Assembly: GCF_035083965.1 (NCBI RefSeq)
Contig: NC_089724.1
Coordinates: 7,914,501 to 7,978,500, forward strand
Source of the DNA: Branchiostoma lanceolatum
Lineage: Eukaryota; Chordata; Leptocardii; Amphioxiformes; Branchiostomatidae
Length of the DNA stretch: 64,000 nucleotides
Reading direction: 5' to 3'
The translations under genes and the position numbers were made by a program. Shown piece by piece: positions 1 through 13,412 of the stretch. The notes beneath the pieces were generated by a model, which was not told the DNA's origin, made no database searches, and saw only the letters and a program-made list of their open reading frames with translations. Within the stretch, counting starts at the first letter, position 1. Each line of letters begins with the position of its first letter.

Positions 1-390
1 AGGACACACGTAAGTGTACATTGTCCTCTTCATGTAATCGCTACCACAAGGAATGCCATCAACAAGGAGAGTTCCTCTAAAGTAGGAATTAAAAAGTATC
101 AAATGTCGTCCATTCAAAGTCTTAATTCTCACACTGATGAGAGTTGCAGGTGTCACTGTTTCTGCGAAATGATATTCGACTCGAAGTGTCTCCGAATGTA
201 GTGCGAACGCACCAGGTATGGGTTCCGGGGCGGCTTTCGCAGAAGCAAACACATTCCTCGGAAATTCTTTTGAAATCGCAGATGACACTGGAGTAAAGCC
301 TTCGCTAACTAGCTTTTCGGAGGCTTTTGAAAGCTCTTTACTCAAGATGATACAACGTACATTTCTATATTTATCGCTTTTCGGCGTCAT
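1..390 (-). CDS. Hypothetical protein, partial, runs off the left edge
   Basis: On the minus strand an ATG at 388-390 opens a frame that stays open for 130 codons to the window edge, so the 3' part is missing. The same frame is open upstream of the ATG to a TGA near position 520. The product begins MTPKSDKYRNVRCIIL and is rich in Lys, Ser and Thr. I recognise no domain, signal peptide or membrane segment. It could be the first exon of a gene lying left of the window or the edge of a transposon ORF. On the plus strand the first bases contain a donor-like gtaagt at 10-15, so a plus-strand exon ending near position 9 is an alternative. Low certainty. Confidence 0.25.
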   Translation of the reverse strand, partial: MTPKSDKYRNVRCIILSKELSKASEKLVSEGFTPVSSAISKEFPRNVFASAKAAPEPIPGAFALHSETLRVEYHFAETVTPATLISVRIKTLNGRHLILFNSYFRGTLLVDGIPCGSDYMKRTMYTYVCP

Positions 391-3300
391 TGTGAATGAA
401 AAGATGACGCACACGTTGTGAAGTGCCGAGCCGACCTCTTGATTCAAGAGAAAGCGATTCTTCGCATCCCCTTTCAACAAAACCTTTTTGCGTCACTTTT
501 TACCACCTCGCTGTCGTGGCAGGAGTTCTTTTCCTAAGTGTGGAGGTGAGAAAATGCGGCGATGCACTGAATTCCAACTTACGCCAACCACTGTTTCGAA
601 CGTCCGGTGAGATATACTTGCATCTGTAGCCTCCTCTGTCCCTGTCTCCTGAGTTTCGCTTTCATCTGTCTTTTCGTCCTTAGATGTTACTTCTTGACTG
701 AGAGATCATGGAAAATGTGTTTACGTCACACTAGAAACGTCGTAAGCGTTGTAATTCTAGATCTCTTTCCAACGTTGCAGCTCCCGTTAAAAATGTGACC
801 TGTTTTATTTTGTAGCGAGCTTACAATATCGTTTGCGAATTTCGCCTATTGATGTCTTGATAAATCAATAATTGTTTTGCCATCAATATAACCTCAACCT
901 TAATCGCAACATTTTCTATATGATATTTTTCAACATAGCAACACTTCACAATTCGCAGATAAGCAAGACAACACATTGTGTTCAGGGTTATGCTATATGC
1001 TGTATTTACGTCCATGACCTGAACAAGTTCAGTTGGTTTCAAAAAATGTGGCATCACACCGGGGTTTATCTCCAAAAAAGCAACCCAAAGAACGTTATTT
1101 TAATCCACGCATTATATCAATAATGTAAGGTTATGTTAGGTGAATAATGTTCCATTTGCATGTTCTAAAAATACCGAAATTGTCTAAGAGTTGTCCAAAA
1201 AACCTGATCAAATTGCAGCTCAGAAATATACGACGTTGTTAGTCAGAGTATCTTTGTTTAAAACGCGGTGTTGTTGAAAATTGAAACGTTCTTTACAAAC
1301 AAATAATTATTTAAAAGTGAGCCTAGATTTAAACAGTTTTGCTATAAGATGTTTGGAAGTTTAGCTGTGTCGAGCGAGGCGCTAGCTGTGGTGGGTTTAA
1401 AACTAGGCCGTGTAGAGCCGTCCTGAGTACGGTGCTGTCTCCACGGTGCACTCGCCATGTTCAGTACATCTGCTCTCCTTACCGGGACACTAGCTACATG
1501 ACTCACACCAACAAATGCGTCCAGTTTTCCACATCTTGTACCCAGCAATCATCAATGCCATACTCTGTAAGGATGTGGTGACGAAATTCCGTCCCCAAAA
1601 CACACTTTGATCGTAAGGTAATCCTTGTTTCAACGCGTAGAATCAGTTCAACTTCAGGTGCGGAGAAGAAGACATTCAAGTAAAGCAACAGAGTCCGTTG
1701 TTCTACAAGGTTAGAGCCGACATTTGCACCTTACTTATGGATGCCAATTAACACAAATATCAAGTAAAACACACTATATTATGTGAAATCATAAAACGTA
1801 CATATGCCATGCTTTTTTCTACCTTAAGCGGGTTAGTATAAAGATAATAGGGTTTGTTGTGGGGTTGAGTTCGCCTGTATGTAGCTCTGTAAGCGATGTT
1901 GCGCCCAACCGGTTGACCCAGTTTTCTTCCGTTTGACAGATCATTCCAGAGGACGCTTGTTGGAAAGCCATTATACAGCTGAGATGGATTTTACATTGTC
2001 CTGTGTGCGGACACAGTTCAGTGCGATGTAGAATGTACCACTGGAACAACATACTGAGCTAGGTGCGCCTTGCGCTTCTGAATTCTGTGGCAAGATGTGG
2101 AGAATATTGTACTAAAACTCGAAACATCTTAAAAAAAAAATTCTACATTGAATTGAAGATTGTGTATGATATGTTATTCTACAGAAAACACAGCTAGCTA
2201 TCACGTTTTACAAGTATTCTCTCTAGTCTCAGATGATTCTGTTAAGAAATATATCATAAATCTCTTAGTTTCTACTGCCGGACCATGGGTGTCACAGAGC
2301 AATGTTCTGTATTGATGTTGGAAAGTTGCCCTGTTCAGAACAGACCAGCACTTTGAGCACTGATCCACTTGCGGTTGAGTATCTTGTTCATCCTAGTCAG
2401 GATGTCAACCTGGACAAAAATCTACCTGCACTAAAGAAAAACTCACCTGTCAGGTATGTATACACCTGTGAGGTATGTCTACCTGTCTTTCCTGTTTCTT
2501 AGATGCACCTGACTGAGGCTCGAACCGTGAGCTTACCTGTAATCCTAATCTTTCTCCTGTCGTTCTGCTAATCTCAGCTTAATCCAAGAATCCATATTAC
2601 ACAAGGTCTCCAATCTGTAGCCCAATGACCAAAAATAGACGCTTTTTTTCTAGCATGTTTAAAACTCTCGCAATATCTAAGCCGGCGTGAATTCGACGTC
2701 TTTAAAAATCGACTAAATCCTTGCCACACTCGAGATATGGTCAAGCAAAAATTGACAATGTTAAGATGATGTAATGGTAAGATGAAATTCTCCAGGGTTT
2801 GTAAAGTGTTTGTTTCCTGTTCAATAGAAAATAATGCTTGATCTCTGATGACTAATAGACTTTTTTCAAGTCTGATTATAGGTGGGTATGGCATTGTTTA
2901 CAGAACTCAGATATTCACAGAAACCAAAGAATGTCCATTTCTATGCTTCTCTACTATAGCGATAATACCTACTTGATTTACAGAGTAGATATATAGTTTC
3001 TAGGAATGTATATGATGTCCTTTTTCTCAACCATAAGAATCTTTTCCATTTTTTCTGTAATATGTAATATAGCATATCCACAAACAGACATTTGCAAAGA
3101 CCAAAGTTAAGCTGTGTGTTGAAAGAAAGTGGAGCCATAACCCACTAGGTGACTACTTCACCTCTCTAAGATATGAGTTGTGATCGCTTCTTCAGGTGAA
3201 TTTTGTATCAATTTCTAATATGCTTCTGTTTGTATATAATGTATATAAAAGCAATCCAGAAAATTATGTTCAGAATGCACATCACAGCCTAGTTAGCGCC

Positions 3301-3650
3301 GAACCTTGGTCACCGCTGGAATTATGATGATATTAATGCTTTCAACGGGAGAAAACTGGGTCAATCTATTTTTAATCTTTATACTAAATGAAGTCATAAA
3401 GTGGCAGTATGATCTAGTTTGTTTCCTCATACGGAGGAGACGTCCAGTGTTTTTTTCTGGCGACCATGTCTGCTATGTTGTTCCCGCCTCTACCATGACT
3501 TCAGCCCCTTTATAATCCTTCTCATGGATGTAGAAAAATATGATGTCACGACAAGAATGTGAGGAAGATATTTTTCCACTTAAGACGATTTTTAACGATG
3601 TCACTGTGATAATAAGGCGTGTAGAACGATGACTTTGCTAGTGTGAAGAG
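391..3650. other. No gene recognised
   Basis: AT-rich sequence with only short open frames in either direction, none with a recognisable motif or a convincing splice context. I see no clear terminal inverted repeats. It is probably intergenic or intronic. Confidence 0.4.
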
Positions 3651-3699
3651 AAAAGAGGCCTGGGTGCGCTTCTCGTGATGGAGACGGTTTTAGTATTCA

Positions 3700-5600
3700 C
3701 CCTTCGTAGCAGGGGCCAGACATCAATTTCTACGTGCGTCATCATCACCCTGGCAACCGGCGCTCACAAAGGTATTGGCTTGGCGACGATATTAATTTCG
3801 ACCAGATACGTCATCAGCGGTTGATCCGGGCACCCGGAATGTCGTCACTTGACGACGGGGCGTACCAATGCGGAGGGAAGGGAGGGGTGGTTCTGGATTT
3901 GGCGGGAAAGGCCTGCTGGGCTCAACAACAGTGTAAGGACAAAGGGGCGTAGTCGGACTGCAGACGGACACATTCCGACACAGGTGGGCGTGGTCGTGGG
4001 CTGGGAAACGGGCGGGCTCCCCTCGCACCTCGCCCGTCCCTCCCTGTCTTCTACTCCCCGCTTTATGGGCATTGTGTGCCCCCCAGACCGGGCTAACCTG
4101 CATGCACGGAACATTTCTACGGCTACTCATCAGACAAATACAGCCGCGGAGATGTTTTCAACGCCTCCTCTACCTCCAGAACATTTTCTGTTTTGGAGAA
4201 ATATTCTGTTGACACAGCTAGTACAGCGAGGTTTTGGATAATCACAGGTGTTTTGTGATCGGACATGTTTATAAGGGTCTAACCCCGAGGTCATCATTTT
4301 CTGGGAATTGTCGAGGGGTATAACGACCAGTCAAAGTTATTTCCTAGCCTGGACCCCAACAAATTAACATTCTATCCCCCAGTGTCATGGAAAGATGCTA
4401 AATATAGATTAGTCGGTGCTAAGAATATCATATTCTAGTTATTTTTGGCTGGTCCTTATTGGTTGAGCCCAAAACTGACGTCAACACGTAACTAGGGCGA
4501 TTAATATTAGAATTCGTGAGGAGGCCGTGCTCGCCCCGTTGCATCTATAAATGTAGCGGGGCTATGTACGCGCGAGCTCGCAACACCCGTGGGCGGCAGT
4601 GGGGGAGCGCTGAACGGATAAAGATTCAGACGAAATCGGGGGAGCTATTTTTACCCGCCCGGTCACTATTCAGTGGGTGGATGCCGGCGTGGGAGGGAGT
4701 ATGCTGTAACGGGGGTGCGGACTATGCCACGCGGAGTCCGTCTCGACCGGGGGATGGTGTATAAGACAGACGTGGAGCGGCATTGCCAGTCCTAAGGATG
4801 GCGGTGCGCTATGACGTCAAGGGAGGAACTGGAAGATGCTCCTCGCAAAGGTGCGTTCGCTTCGAAATGCTTTTTTTTGGCGCTGATGTTTTCCCCCCAT
4901 TTGTGTATCGCCGAGAAAGCCATTTTTGCGGTGCTCTTGAACTTGGACAAGGACGTTCCCGGGGATTTCACCTTTGTCATTTAGGGAAGGCGGGATGCGC
5001 CCCTCCCCAGGTGCATCTCCATCAATGCTTCACCCAAATCACCCATGTTTAATAGGATAGATCTGCACAAGTGTCTGCCGAGAGAGATGTGTACCTGTTT
5101 TATGTTAACGTCAGGGTCGATACGCAGTCGCCCCGTTTGCGTATTTTTCGCATCGCTCTGCAAAGATGCATTGCGTAAATATTCCTGCAATCGGGGAATG
5201 ATTTGATGCCGTTGGGAGCGAGCAATCGCCCCGTCACTGCGCCATGTACACGTCACTGGTCATCCCTAGAGGGGGTGCCGTTCATATACCTACCGGTACC
5301 CCCTCTCCCGATGCAACCTACGCTTGCTGCACAAATATACTGTGTCTCTACTAATATGTAATATTTGGCCAGTGCTTGGTCACGTTCTCTCTCCCTCCCG
5401 TTGCGAACATTTTTGGTAACTACGGCATCTCCTGACCAGTAGTAGAGCATCTTTTCGTGTCCTTAGCAGCACTGGCTATACAGTTCCCCTCTGGCCGTCC
5501 AAGCCGACCGACCCGGTCGCCACTTCGGCTTAGGAACGGTCGAATCCGAACATGAGAGAAACACGGATGCTGTTGTCTTTTGATATTTCAAATTCCATAC
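3700..5600. promoter_or_regulatory. GC- and CpG-rich region with CRE palindromes, possible promoter
   Basis: Base composition changes to GC-rich with many CpG dinucleotides, unlike the AT-rich flanks. Two perfect cAMP-response palindromes TGACGTCA lie at 4476-4483 and 4812-4819, and a third at 5868-5875 just beyond the region. A TATAAG sits near 4759, about 40 bp before an ATGGCGG start context at 4798. Together these suggest a CpG-island promoter firing to the right. No downstream coding exon could be linked to it. Confidence 0.35.
4798..4850 (+). CDS. Candidate orphan first exon (MAVRYDVKGGTGRCSSQ...)
   Basis: An ATG in the context AGGATGGCGG opens a 53-nt frame that ends exactly at a good donor, AAAG|GTGCGT, in phase 2. 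A TATAAG lies about 40 bp upstream and a CRE palindrome lies inside the exon at 4812-4819. ATGGCGG is a common YY1-type initiation context. No acceptor with a matching phase and recognisable coding sequence was found downstream, so the gene, if real, is unidentified. The exon is short enough to be chance. Confidence 0.22.
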
Positions 5601-5875
5601 TTATTAATCATGATACATTGGCGAAGGATAGAGTAGTATGACGCTTATTCATGCTTTTTTTCCCGCAAAAACTGGTTTTGTTAGAAGTTATATAGAACCA
5701 AAATATCACATTTTCGGCGGTTTCCGTGCAAAAATTACACAGCTGTATTTTCCGACATGAACAGTGGTAGACCTACCCGTGCAGAATGACGTATTTTTGT
5801 CGTACTTCCGACAACAATCGAGGTCACTCCAGTCAATAGCACCAGGCCACCCTCCAGCCGCCCTCCGTGACGTCA

Positions 5876-6990
5876 CTCCCATCATGAACCCGTTAAGGAC
5901 GACTCCGAATAAGCATCATGGAGATTAACTCGCACACAAACTGACTCACAGGCATGCATGGTGATTTTTTTTACCCTCGCACATGCTGCATTCTGCATTA
6001 ATGTCATTGTTGATTTCAACCATGCCGTTCCACAGACGTATTGCGATTTACTTACTGGTAGGTGTTATATTGTTGGTCTGGTTTCTGTCTGGTCTGTATT
6101 CCTCGTCTCCCCCCCCCCCCCCCCCCCTCCGTATATCGTCGCTCTGTCTGTGCTATCCCCCGTCTGATTTGGGAATAGTATACTACATGTTATACCCAGG
6201 ACGCGCTTGAAAATTGAACATATTTGTAATTTAGAAAACGCGAAAAGCCGATGGGTGTTTTTCTTGGCCCAATGGCTGTCCACCATGACACCCCGCCCGA
6301 TGCCCCTCCCCTTCAGGTTGCCATGGTTACCGATCCCATCCTCCAATGGCAGGACTTACTGGAAGCCCGCTACTTAGTGGACCGAAAAATGGTCATTTTA
6401 GACGTGTTTGGGCGGCAAATTATGAGCCACGAACCACTCCATACCTCCGCGTTATCCGTCCAAAACAAAGCTGGAAGAGCCCAGGGGACAGCCTCCCGTC
6501 AGAGATTAATGTATACGCACACGCACCCGTGTGGCTGTGACTGAACACTGCCCTCCTCTTGTCCTTAGCTATCGTCTGCAGCATGGGCGGAGATCCCCAT
6601 CCATCTTTCGGTCACACATGTGAAGGTTACGGAGGTCTAAATCGTATTCAAATAAACAGCCATGGAAATAGTTATGAGACAACTGCATTACACAAAATGA
6701 CGGTCCCAAACCGGCTTAGCATCAGCAGAAAAAGTTGCTTCTGTAGATCATGAAGATTTCTCTTCCCATCGTACAATAAAACTAGAGTTATTCTCTTTCA
6801 AAGTCCCAGACAATAACAGCCCATGCAGTACCAGAACAAGCCGCTAGGAGGCCCACACCTACACCGCTTACTCTCTGCCCCAAGAGGTATCTACCACTCA
6901 ACAATCGCCAATCGCGACCATACCATGTACAGAACAAGCGAAAACCGGAAGTTCCGCAGTGCAGTACTGTAGAAAGCCGCTAGGAGGTAA
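5876..6990. other. No gene recognised; contains a C homopolymer
   Basis: Contains a run of about 17 C at 6111-6127. Open frames of up to about 97 codons occur on both strands near 6250-6550, but they overlap each other and show no known motif. I treat them as chance frames. Confidence 0.4.
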
Positions 6991-7090
6991 ATTTGACCGT
7001 CGTTTTCCCAACCCCTACCAACCTACTAAATATTAAAAGGATTCATCCACAGCTTCTCTGGTTATGTTGTCCAATGTCCACAATTGCAAG

Positions 7091-7224
<134 letters not shown>

Positions 7225-8003
7225 TAAACAGCACCGAAAATATTGACCTTCTTGGCAATGAATTAGTCAAGATAACATTGTGACGCTCTTGAGACATGGA
7301 CACTAACGCATCTTTAAGAACCTTCCCAGATGTATCACGTCACCGTCTTGTTGTTGTCTTCTGCTGCGCAATTTGGAAAATTACACAGAGAATATGATGC
7401 AATATGCATGTTTCAATGACGTCTGTAATCGAGTCGCTAATTGAATCTGCATGTGTACACCGTGAGCTTTATTATTTTCAGATGACGTGAAACTTGCTGT
7501 TCTAATGACCTTGGTAATGTAGAGACAAGATTACGTCGTCTGCTAACCACATTAACCTTTAGTTCTCATTAAGAAGGCTATTCCAGTGAGCAATGATTGC
7601 CATTCATATTGATGTTGACACGACACTTAGGAAAGCCCTCATGACTAAGCTGTTTACTAAACATGAGATACGCTGAAAGTCACACCGCCAGCCTTTACAC
7701 AACTGACACTGGTTTGCGCCATCTGAAATGTGTGTCGTTAGGATTGATGTGTATCAGGAAATACACGATGCGCAAACTCGGCCTGTTGTCTAACAAAAGC
7801 AAGGGATTGCTTGATTGATTGATTGATTGACATTTTCAGCCAGGCTTGCTCGTCCGCCCCTTTGACAGGTATGGGCCACGCCCTAGCTTCAATTTTGTTT
7901 TCTTCCTTGCCCAGGACGTGGAAGAAACCGAGCAAAACAAGACCATAGCACGCTCAGGACAAAAGATACAAAAAGCTGAAATTCTGCTGCAGTACCAAGG
8001 TCA

Positions 8004-8150
8004 CATACGGGGGGGGGGGTCAAAATCGACCTTTACCTTCGTCTTCCCAAGACCTACTCACATACCAAATATCATCGTAATCCATCCAAAGGTTCTTGGG
8101 TTATGCTGACTACAAAATCCGGAAACACAAACACAGACATGCCAAAAACT
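8004..8150 (+). repeat. Interspersed repeat copy with CA-rich tail
   Basis: The segment cttcccaagacctactcac through ggttatgctgac recurs with substitutions at 6960-7090 and at 40805-40920. All three share the order: a pyrimidine-rich start, 'cctac..catacc..atatc', 'atccatc', 'ttatg'. It begins after a run of ten or so G. The family was not identified. Confidence 0.5.
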
Positions 8151-9003
8151 ATACCTCCATATTCATGTCAGTAATAACACACCTCTCCTCTCTCCAAAAC
8201 AAAACTACAGTTCAGAAAAACCATGTCTTCTCGTTCAAAAACAATGATGTGAATATGACGCTCTAAGATGAGTCTGAGTAGAGCTAACATTTCAACCTGT
8301 CTTTCCCCCTGTCCGTTAATGATGGTAAGTCCTTCTGTAGGTCGTGTCATATGGTTTGGACTGTTAGATTCATTCTTAGATACAAGGATGGTCGATCCTG
8401 CTTCAAGTTGTGGCTAATTTGGAAAATCAATGTCATACCGTACGAACATCTGAGTCCAGTTCAGGTGAAACGATTTTTTTTTTCATTTTCAGCCGTTTTT
8501 CTTTGCCTTAAAATTCTCGGTTGTTTCTGAATTGAAGACTCGGCGGCCGAAGTTTGCATCAGTCATGCATTGTTTCAACATTTGTTAATTCACACATTTT
8601 TTTAAACAACATGAACAACTTAGGTTATGCTTTCAAACTACTACATGCGGGTGAATTATGAAAAGCATAATCCTCTCGATAATGATCCAAATATTTTCCT
8701 TACGAATGTGAAAGTTCGCAGGATGTAAAGCTTTAGTGGTGACCTTAGAGCAGAGCCCACACAACGCTGACGTATGATGTGTTTGATAAATGTTAGAGCC
8801 AAAGAAAAGATAAAAACAAAACACCTAGTCTCTACCAGACTATCTACGCCGGCTATAGGGAGAATATTTGCCAGGGAAGTTTGACCAACATAGGGTTTCA
8901 TTTGCAGGCGCAGTTAAAGGAATTATTAGCCTTACCGTGGACTGACTCTTCTGGCCAGTTATTCCTTTTTTTGCCAAATACTATGATCCATACGCCCATA
9001 GGG

Positions 9004-9310
9004 GGTGTCCCTGTGGTATAGTGGTCTGCGCTTCTGTCTCTCACCACATCTGGGTCAAATTACTTGGACCAGAAGGACTGGGGTTCAAGCCCCAGGTAGG
9101 ACACCTCTGGACAAGAGGCGCATTGAGTCATAGCAAAGACTTTATAAAAATGGTACATACTTCTGAAACAGTATGGAGGTTGAACACACTTCACTGCCAG
9201 TGGACTAGCCCCCTGCTGCATTGATTGCACCACAGTGTGGCCCCAGGGCTATGAAACGGAGATGGGCACCGCCCTATACATCAATAATGGTGTGGGGGGA
9301 TTTTAACTAA
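9004..9310 (+). repeat. tRNA-derived SINE-like element
   Basis: The head at 9004-9105 can fold like a tRNA: GGTGTCC at 9004-9010 pairs perfectly with GGACACC at 9099-9105. A box-A-like TGTGGTATAGTGG follows the 5' stem, and CTGGGGTTCAAGCCCCAG is a perfect T-arm with box B. The middle is about 25 nt too long for an ordinary tRNA. The tail to about 9310 (…gtggccccagggctatgaaacgg…) is not tRNA. This fits a SINE with a Pol III promoter. The family is not certain. Confidence 0.5.
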
Positions 9311-9439
9311 CTATGCCCATAGCTTAAAAACACCAGCGCACGGTGGCATGGTACAAAATGCCACCTTTATGAATGGGCGCCATGTTGATTTTTTTGGCCG
9401 GATGACCTGAATCGGGACACGGCTCTCCACTCTCGTCTA

Positions 9440-9720
9440 CCTCACATTGACTTGACTTACTTGACTTATGTCGGGTGCCATTCCACATCTGTCACCCGAA
9501 CCACCATGGCCGCCCAGAAGTTCCTGTTCTGCATATCCTTCCCATGCCGTCAGCTTGTATACCGGTGTCTCTTTTCAGCACGTCTAAGCATGTTAGGGGT
9601 GATCTTCCCGGTATCTGTACCAGAATGCCGCACTGGCTACTGTTCGAGTACACGGTTTGGTCCTGCGGGTGCTGAACTCGTGTCGCCCTATCTTCTGTCA
9701 TCTCGTATGTTGGTCATTTA
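9440..9720 (-). pseudogene. Fragment of a non-LTR retrotransposon reverse-transcriptase C-terminus
   Basis: On the minus strand one frame reads KRDTGIQADGM and another, after a one-base shift, reads RNFWAAMVVRVTD. This is the typical last segment of a LINE polyprotein: a Leu/Lys-Arg-Asp-Thr-Gly motif followed by a Trp within an 'R-x-x-W' region. The frameshift shows it is a relic. Short tandem cttgactta units lie just beyond its 3' side near 9450-9475, like the microsatellite tails of some LINEs. Assignment to a clade is not possible. Confidence 0.4.
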
Positions 9721-10420
9721 CTTCGGCAAGCAAAAAGACGAACATATAGATTCAGATTCTGTTTTATTGATATCAACTTGCATGTGACAAAGTCACATGA
9801 AATCTGTTGAAACTTACAGTAAAATCACTCTCAGGATACAGAAGAAACATTAGCCTAAAAACATCAACAGCAGTCAATATAAGTTATATCCACATTAACG
9901 TTCAAGGTCTACAATAAAAAATTGCTGAGAACCGACAAAAAACACGGAAGTACAAAAACTCGCAACATCTAGAGATGGTTCTTGGACGATAACTTCAATG
10001 CACGCGGCATGAAAGATAGTTCATGTCGCTTAGTTTTGCTTAGTGAGGGGAGGACCTGTTCACGGGTCCCTGGCGCAGGTTGTAGTGCGCCGGGTTGGAC
10101 ACAAAATGAAGTAGAGGGTTATACTCCTACATGTACATGTAGAAGTCAGGCAATAGAGAATTATATGTGTATGTTGGACAAAATATGATCGGGATGTTAA
10201 TGCTCATCAAGGCAGAAAGCGTACAGGAAGATGCAACAAGGGGCGGCAAGAGTTTTTGTTTATGTAGACTATAATGTACGTTACATGAGTAGTGAAGTTG
10301 TTTAACACACGTCACATTTACAGATAGTGTGATGTTAATCACCTTCCATACAACAGACCTGAATATGTAAATATCACAATCTTTATTAACACAACAAAAG
10401 TGTAAGGTCTACTACATCTA
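9721..10420. other. No gene recognised
   Basis: Mixed-composition sequence with a short ttttattgatatcaac LINE-tail-like motif near 9760 and no coding signal. Confidence 0.35.
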
Positions 10421-10422
10421 AA

Positions 10423-10493
10423 CATGCATACATACATACATGCACACATACATACCTACATACAAACAAACAAACAAACAAACAAACAAACAA
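10423..10493. repeat. (CATA)n and (CAAA)n simple repeats
   Basis: Runs of catacatacata and then about seven copies of caaa in a row. A shorter catacatac run also lies at about 33685-33710. Confidence 0.8.
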
Positions 10494-10906
10494 ATGTATA
10501 CAAATGGGTTAACCTTCGTAAATCATATGAATAAATCAGTATGTTGAGTTTAACGTTTCATTATAGATGGTTCTAAGGTCAAAACATTCTTGAATGTATT
10601 TGCCTATTTGTACACAGTAAGGATGATCTTCTCCTAGAATGTAATTAATAAACCTTTTTATAGAATTGAATTGAATCTTTTGAACGAGCAGAACAGTGAA
10701 CAGGTTTCAGCGTTTATCATCATATTGTGAAATATGTATGAAGTCAAGTTATGCAGAAGATAACCACGACCCAATTGTGGGCCGAAAGATCATGAGTGTC
10801 AGAGTAAAACGGTCATCAATGACGATGACCATACCAAATGCTACCCAGGACGCATAGGTAAACCAACTTGGTATGGATACTTTGTAAAGCGATATGTAGA
10901 AAGATT

Positions 10907-11184
10907 GTTTCAAAATTTTGTCCAGTTGTTTGAGGAACTGTTTTTGGTTTATCTTAACACTTGGATGCCTAACCTTCATCAACGTTTCAAAATTGTATCC
11001 AGTTGCTTGAGTAACTGTTTTTGGCGTATCTTACTACCTAGATGCCTAACCTTCATCAACGTTTCAAAATTTTATCCAGTTGCTTGAGTAACTGTTTTTG
11101 GCGTATCTTACTACCTGGATGCCTAGCCTTCATCAACGTTTCAAAATTTTATCCAGTTGATTGAGTAACTGTTTTTGGTGTAGA
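10907..11184 (+). repeat. Tandem repeat, 77-bp unit, about 3.6 copies
   Basis: The phrase gtttcaaaatt recurs at about 10907, 10984, 11061 and 11138, an exact 77-bp period. Each unit contains gttgcttgagtaactg, ggcgtatctta and cctaaccttcatcaac. Single or partial units of the same family occur at 13095-13220, 33215-33480, 50785-50900 and 55510-55755, on either strand, so the tandem array is an expansion of a dispersed repeat. Confidence 0.85.
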
Positions 11185-11189
11185 AAGCG

Positions 11190-13090
11190 TAAGTATTCAA
11201 TTGGTTGCTAGTCTTGGAAAAATGTTCCCACACTATCCACACATGATACATATGGTCTACATGGCATTGCAGTTGCAAACATTTGTTAGCAGTACCTGGA
11301 TGCAAATCTCTGTCTTCATGTCTACCTTGTCCCCCAAGCGACCAGGCGGTCCAGGGATTAGGTACTAGGTAGGTTAACAGGACCTCGTTGTTTTGGAGAA
11401 TCAAAGTGGTTGTGACTAACAGAATGATAACTGTTGCTTGTCAATTTCCAAAGTTGTACCACCCTCAAATCTATAACTGCTTTGTTTTGACAAGACGTGC
11501 GCACATCATATCATGACTGTGCAGTACCGTGCATCTTTGTACATATACTATAATCCAACTTCATTGGTGGTTTTACACTGGGTCCCTTATCAAGTGAATT
11601 TTAAGCTGAAGAACATAAGGAAGGCCGATTTTAAAAGGTTGCGAAGCAGAATGTTCGATTGATGCGTTATATACATTCCCTCTAGCAGGTAATGCCCTGG
11701 TACATGGTATATTGTAAATATTATGTTTAATCATATTTCTATTTATTAATATATATCTATCGAGGGTAAAAGTATAATGTTTGACCTACGTTTCTCAGTA
11801 ATGATTGTATACAAGAAGCTTTTCTTAGAAATGCATTTATCAAAGAAAAACAATCTACATAACTTTTTAAAAGTTCAAGTTATGTCATGTCTTTCCAAAA
11901 ATATTGAAAAACAAGATAATTGATATAATGATTGATACAGATGATATCATAATCGATAACATTGATTACAAACAATATCTGAATCGCCCCAAAACGTGTA
12001 TCTATATGCATACATGTATACTCTTCTACAGTCCTAAGTTGACGGAACATACACAGAAAAACTTAAAAATAAGGGAAAGAAAACATGGTTAAATAAAATG
12101 GTTGAGCTGTTGAAAATTCACGACAAAGGAGAAGAAAAACCTTCCGACCCGTCGTCGTGCCAGCAATGCCTGTTGCAGAAGGCTTTCTGTAGCTGCGTCG
12201 TGATGTTATTCTCGCATCTCCGCCCACGCACACACACAACTTAATGATGATATGTCGCTGCTGGCCAAGGAGCCTCAAAACAAGGTAGTTACTGGTCAGG
12301 ACGCGTGTGTTCAACAAGGTAACATCAACCAGAGGGATTCGTGAGGCGGCTGCGTTTTATTTCTTTTCTTTTTTACTTAATCAAGTATACAGTCCGTAAT
12401 ATTGATAATGAGTACGGAAACAGCAGACGAATATACATGTAAGCCGAAGATGCCGTAGAAGATCACAGAAGGTGCAGTGAATCTGTGTAACCTGTTGAAG
12501 TGACGTGTTCGTACACAATGAGAACACACACAGAGGCGTTCGCAAGGTAGCCGTTATTTTTTGTTCTTTATGAATTTACATAATGTCGTACTCATTGAAC
12601 GAGTGTTAGCATCAGAAGATTAATATTTCTGTAGAACAGCAAACAACACGTTGCATGTACATGTACAATGTGTCACCTGTTGCGGCTGAGGTTGAAGAAA
12701 AATCCAGCACAATGTAGCCATTAATGCATTATTACTATGAATTTTAGTTAATTCACAAAGTGTTCTTAAGTTGCGTTTAAAACATAAATTCTCACTGAAT
12801 GAATACACATGTATATCTACTAGACTTTCAGAAGCTCGTACATGTACAGTGTATCACCTGTTGATGTACGTATGCACAATTCAAGCCCACTAGAGTGATT
12901 CAAAGATACCTGTTATTCAATTTCATTGATTTACTTATTTCGTGCTGTTTGAATTAATACAAAAACATAACTGAAGAATGATGCGAGATCATAGAGTATA
13001 TCTAACCTCCGTGGCATCTATTGTGAAACGGTAACACTTGGGTAAAATGCATTGAATAGCTACTTGGATATATATTGAATGGTAGTGTAA
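11190..13090. other. No gene recognised
   Basis: AT-rich; several ATG-rich frames under 90 codons, none with motif or splice support. Two short stretches near 12660 and 12840 share gtacatgtac palindromes. Confidence 0.4.
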
Positions 13091-13319
13091 GATTACAACA
13101 TGTTGATGAAGGTTAGACATCCAGGTAAACAATATTAACATACCGTTCAAACTCTACTACTGGATAAAATACGGATATTAATTCCGGACGTTTCGAGTGA
13201 TATCCATCACTCTTCTTCAGCGTCACTAATGAACCAGCAGAACTAACCAGTACTTATTTACAATAACTGGAAAAAATGATTTTACATGGAAAAATCACAC
13301 AGTCATGCATAAGTGGCAT

Positions 13320-13412
13320 TGAAATGTAAGACGAGTTAGGATAGTTCCTATGGTAAGATGGCTGTTCCTTTGGTGTTGTCTTACGAAATATCCTAACTCG
13401 TTTTACAGTTCA
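13320..13412. repeat. Foldback element
   Basis: AACGAGTTAGGATA-like arms face each other: acgagttaggatag at about 13332 and tatcctaactcgtt at about 13389, separated by about 45 bp. Outer bases (atgtaag / ttttacag) extend the arms. It is probably a small MITE or the inverted core of a larger repeat. Confidence 0.5.

Noticed and set aside
3792-4241. Overlapping frames of 112-130 codons on both strands in the GC-rich region
   Set aside because: GC-rich sequence has few stop codons. The frames overlap on opposite strands, are rich in Pro, Arg and Gly, and contain no motif.
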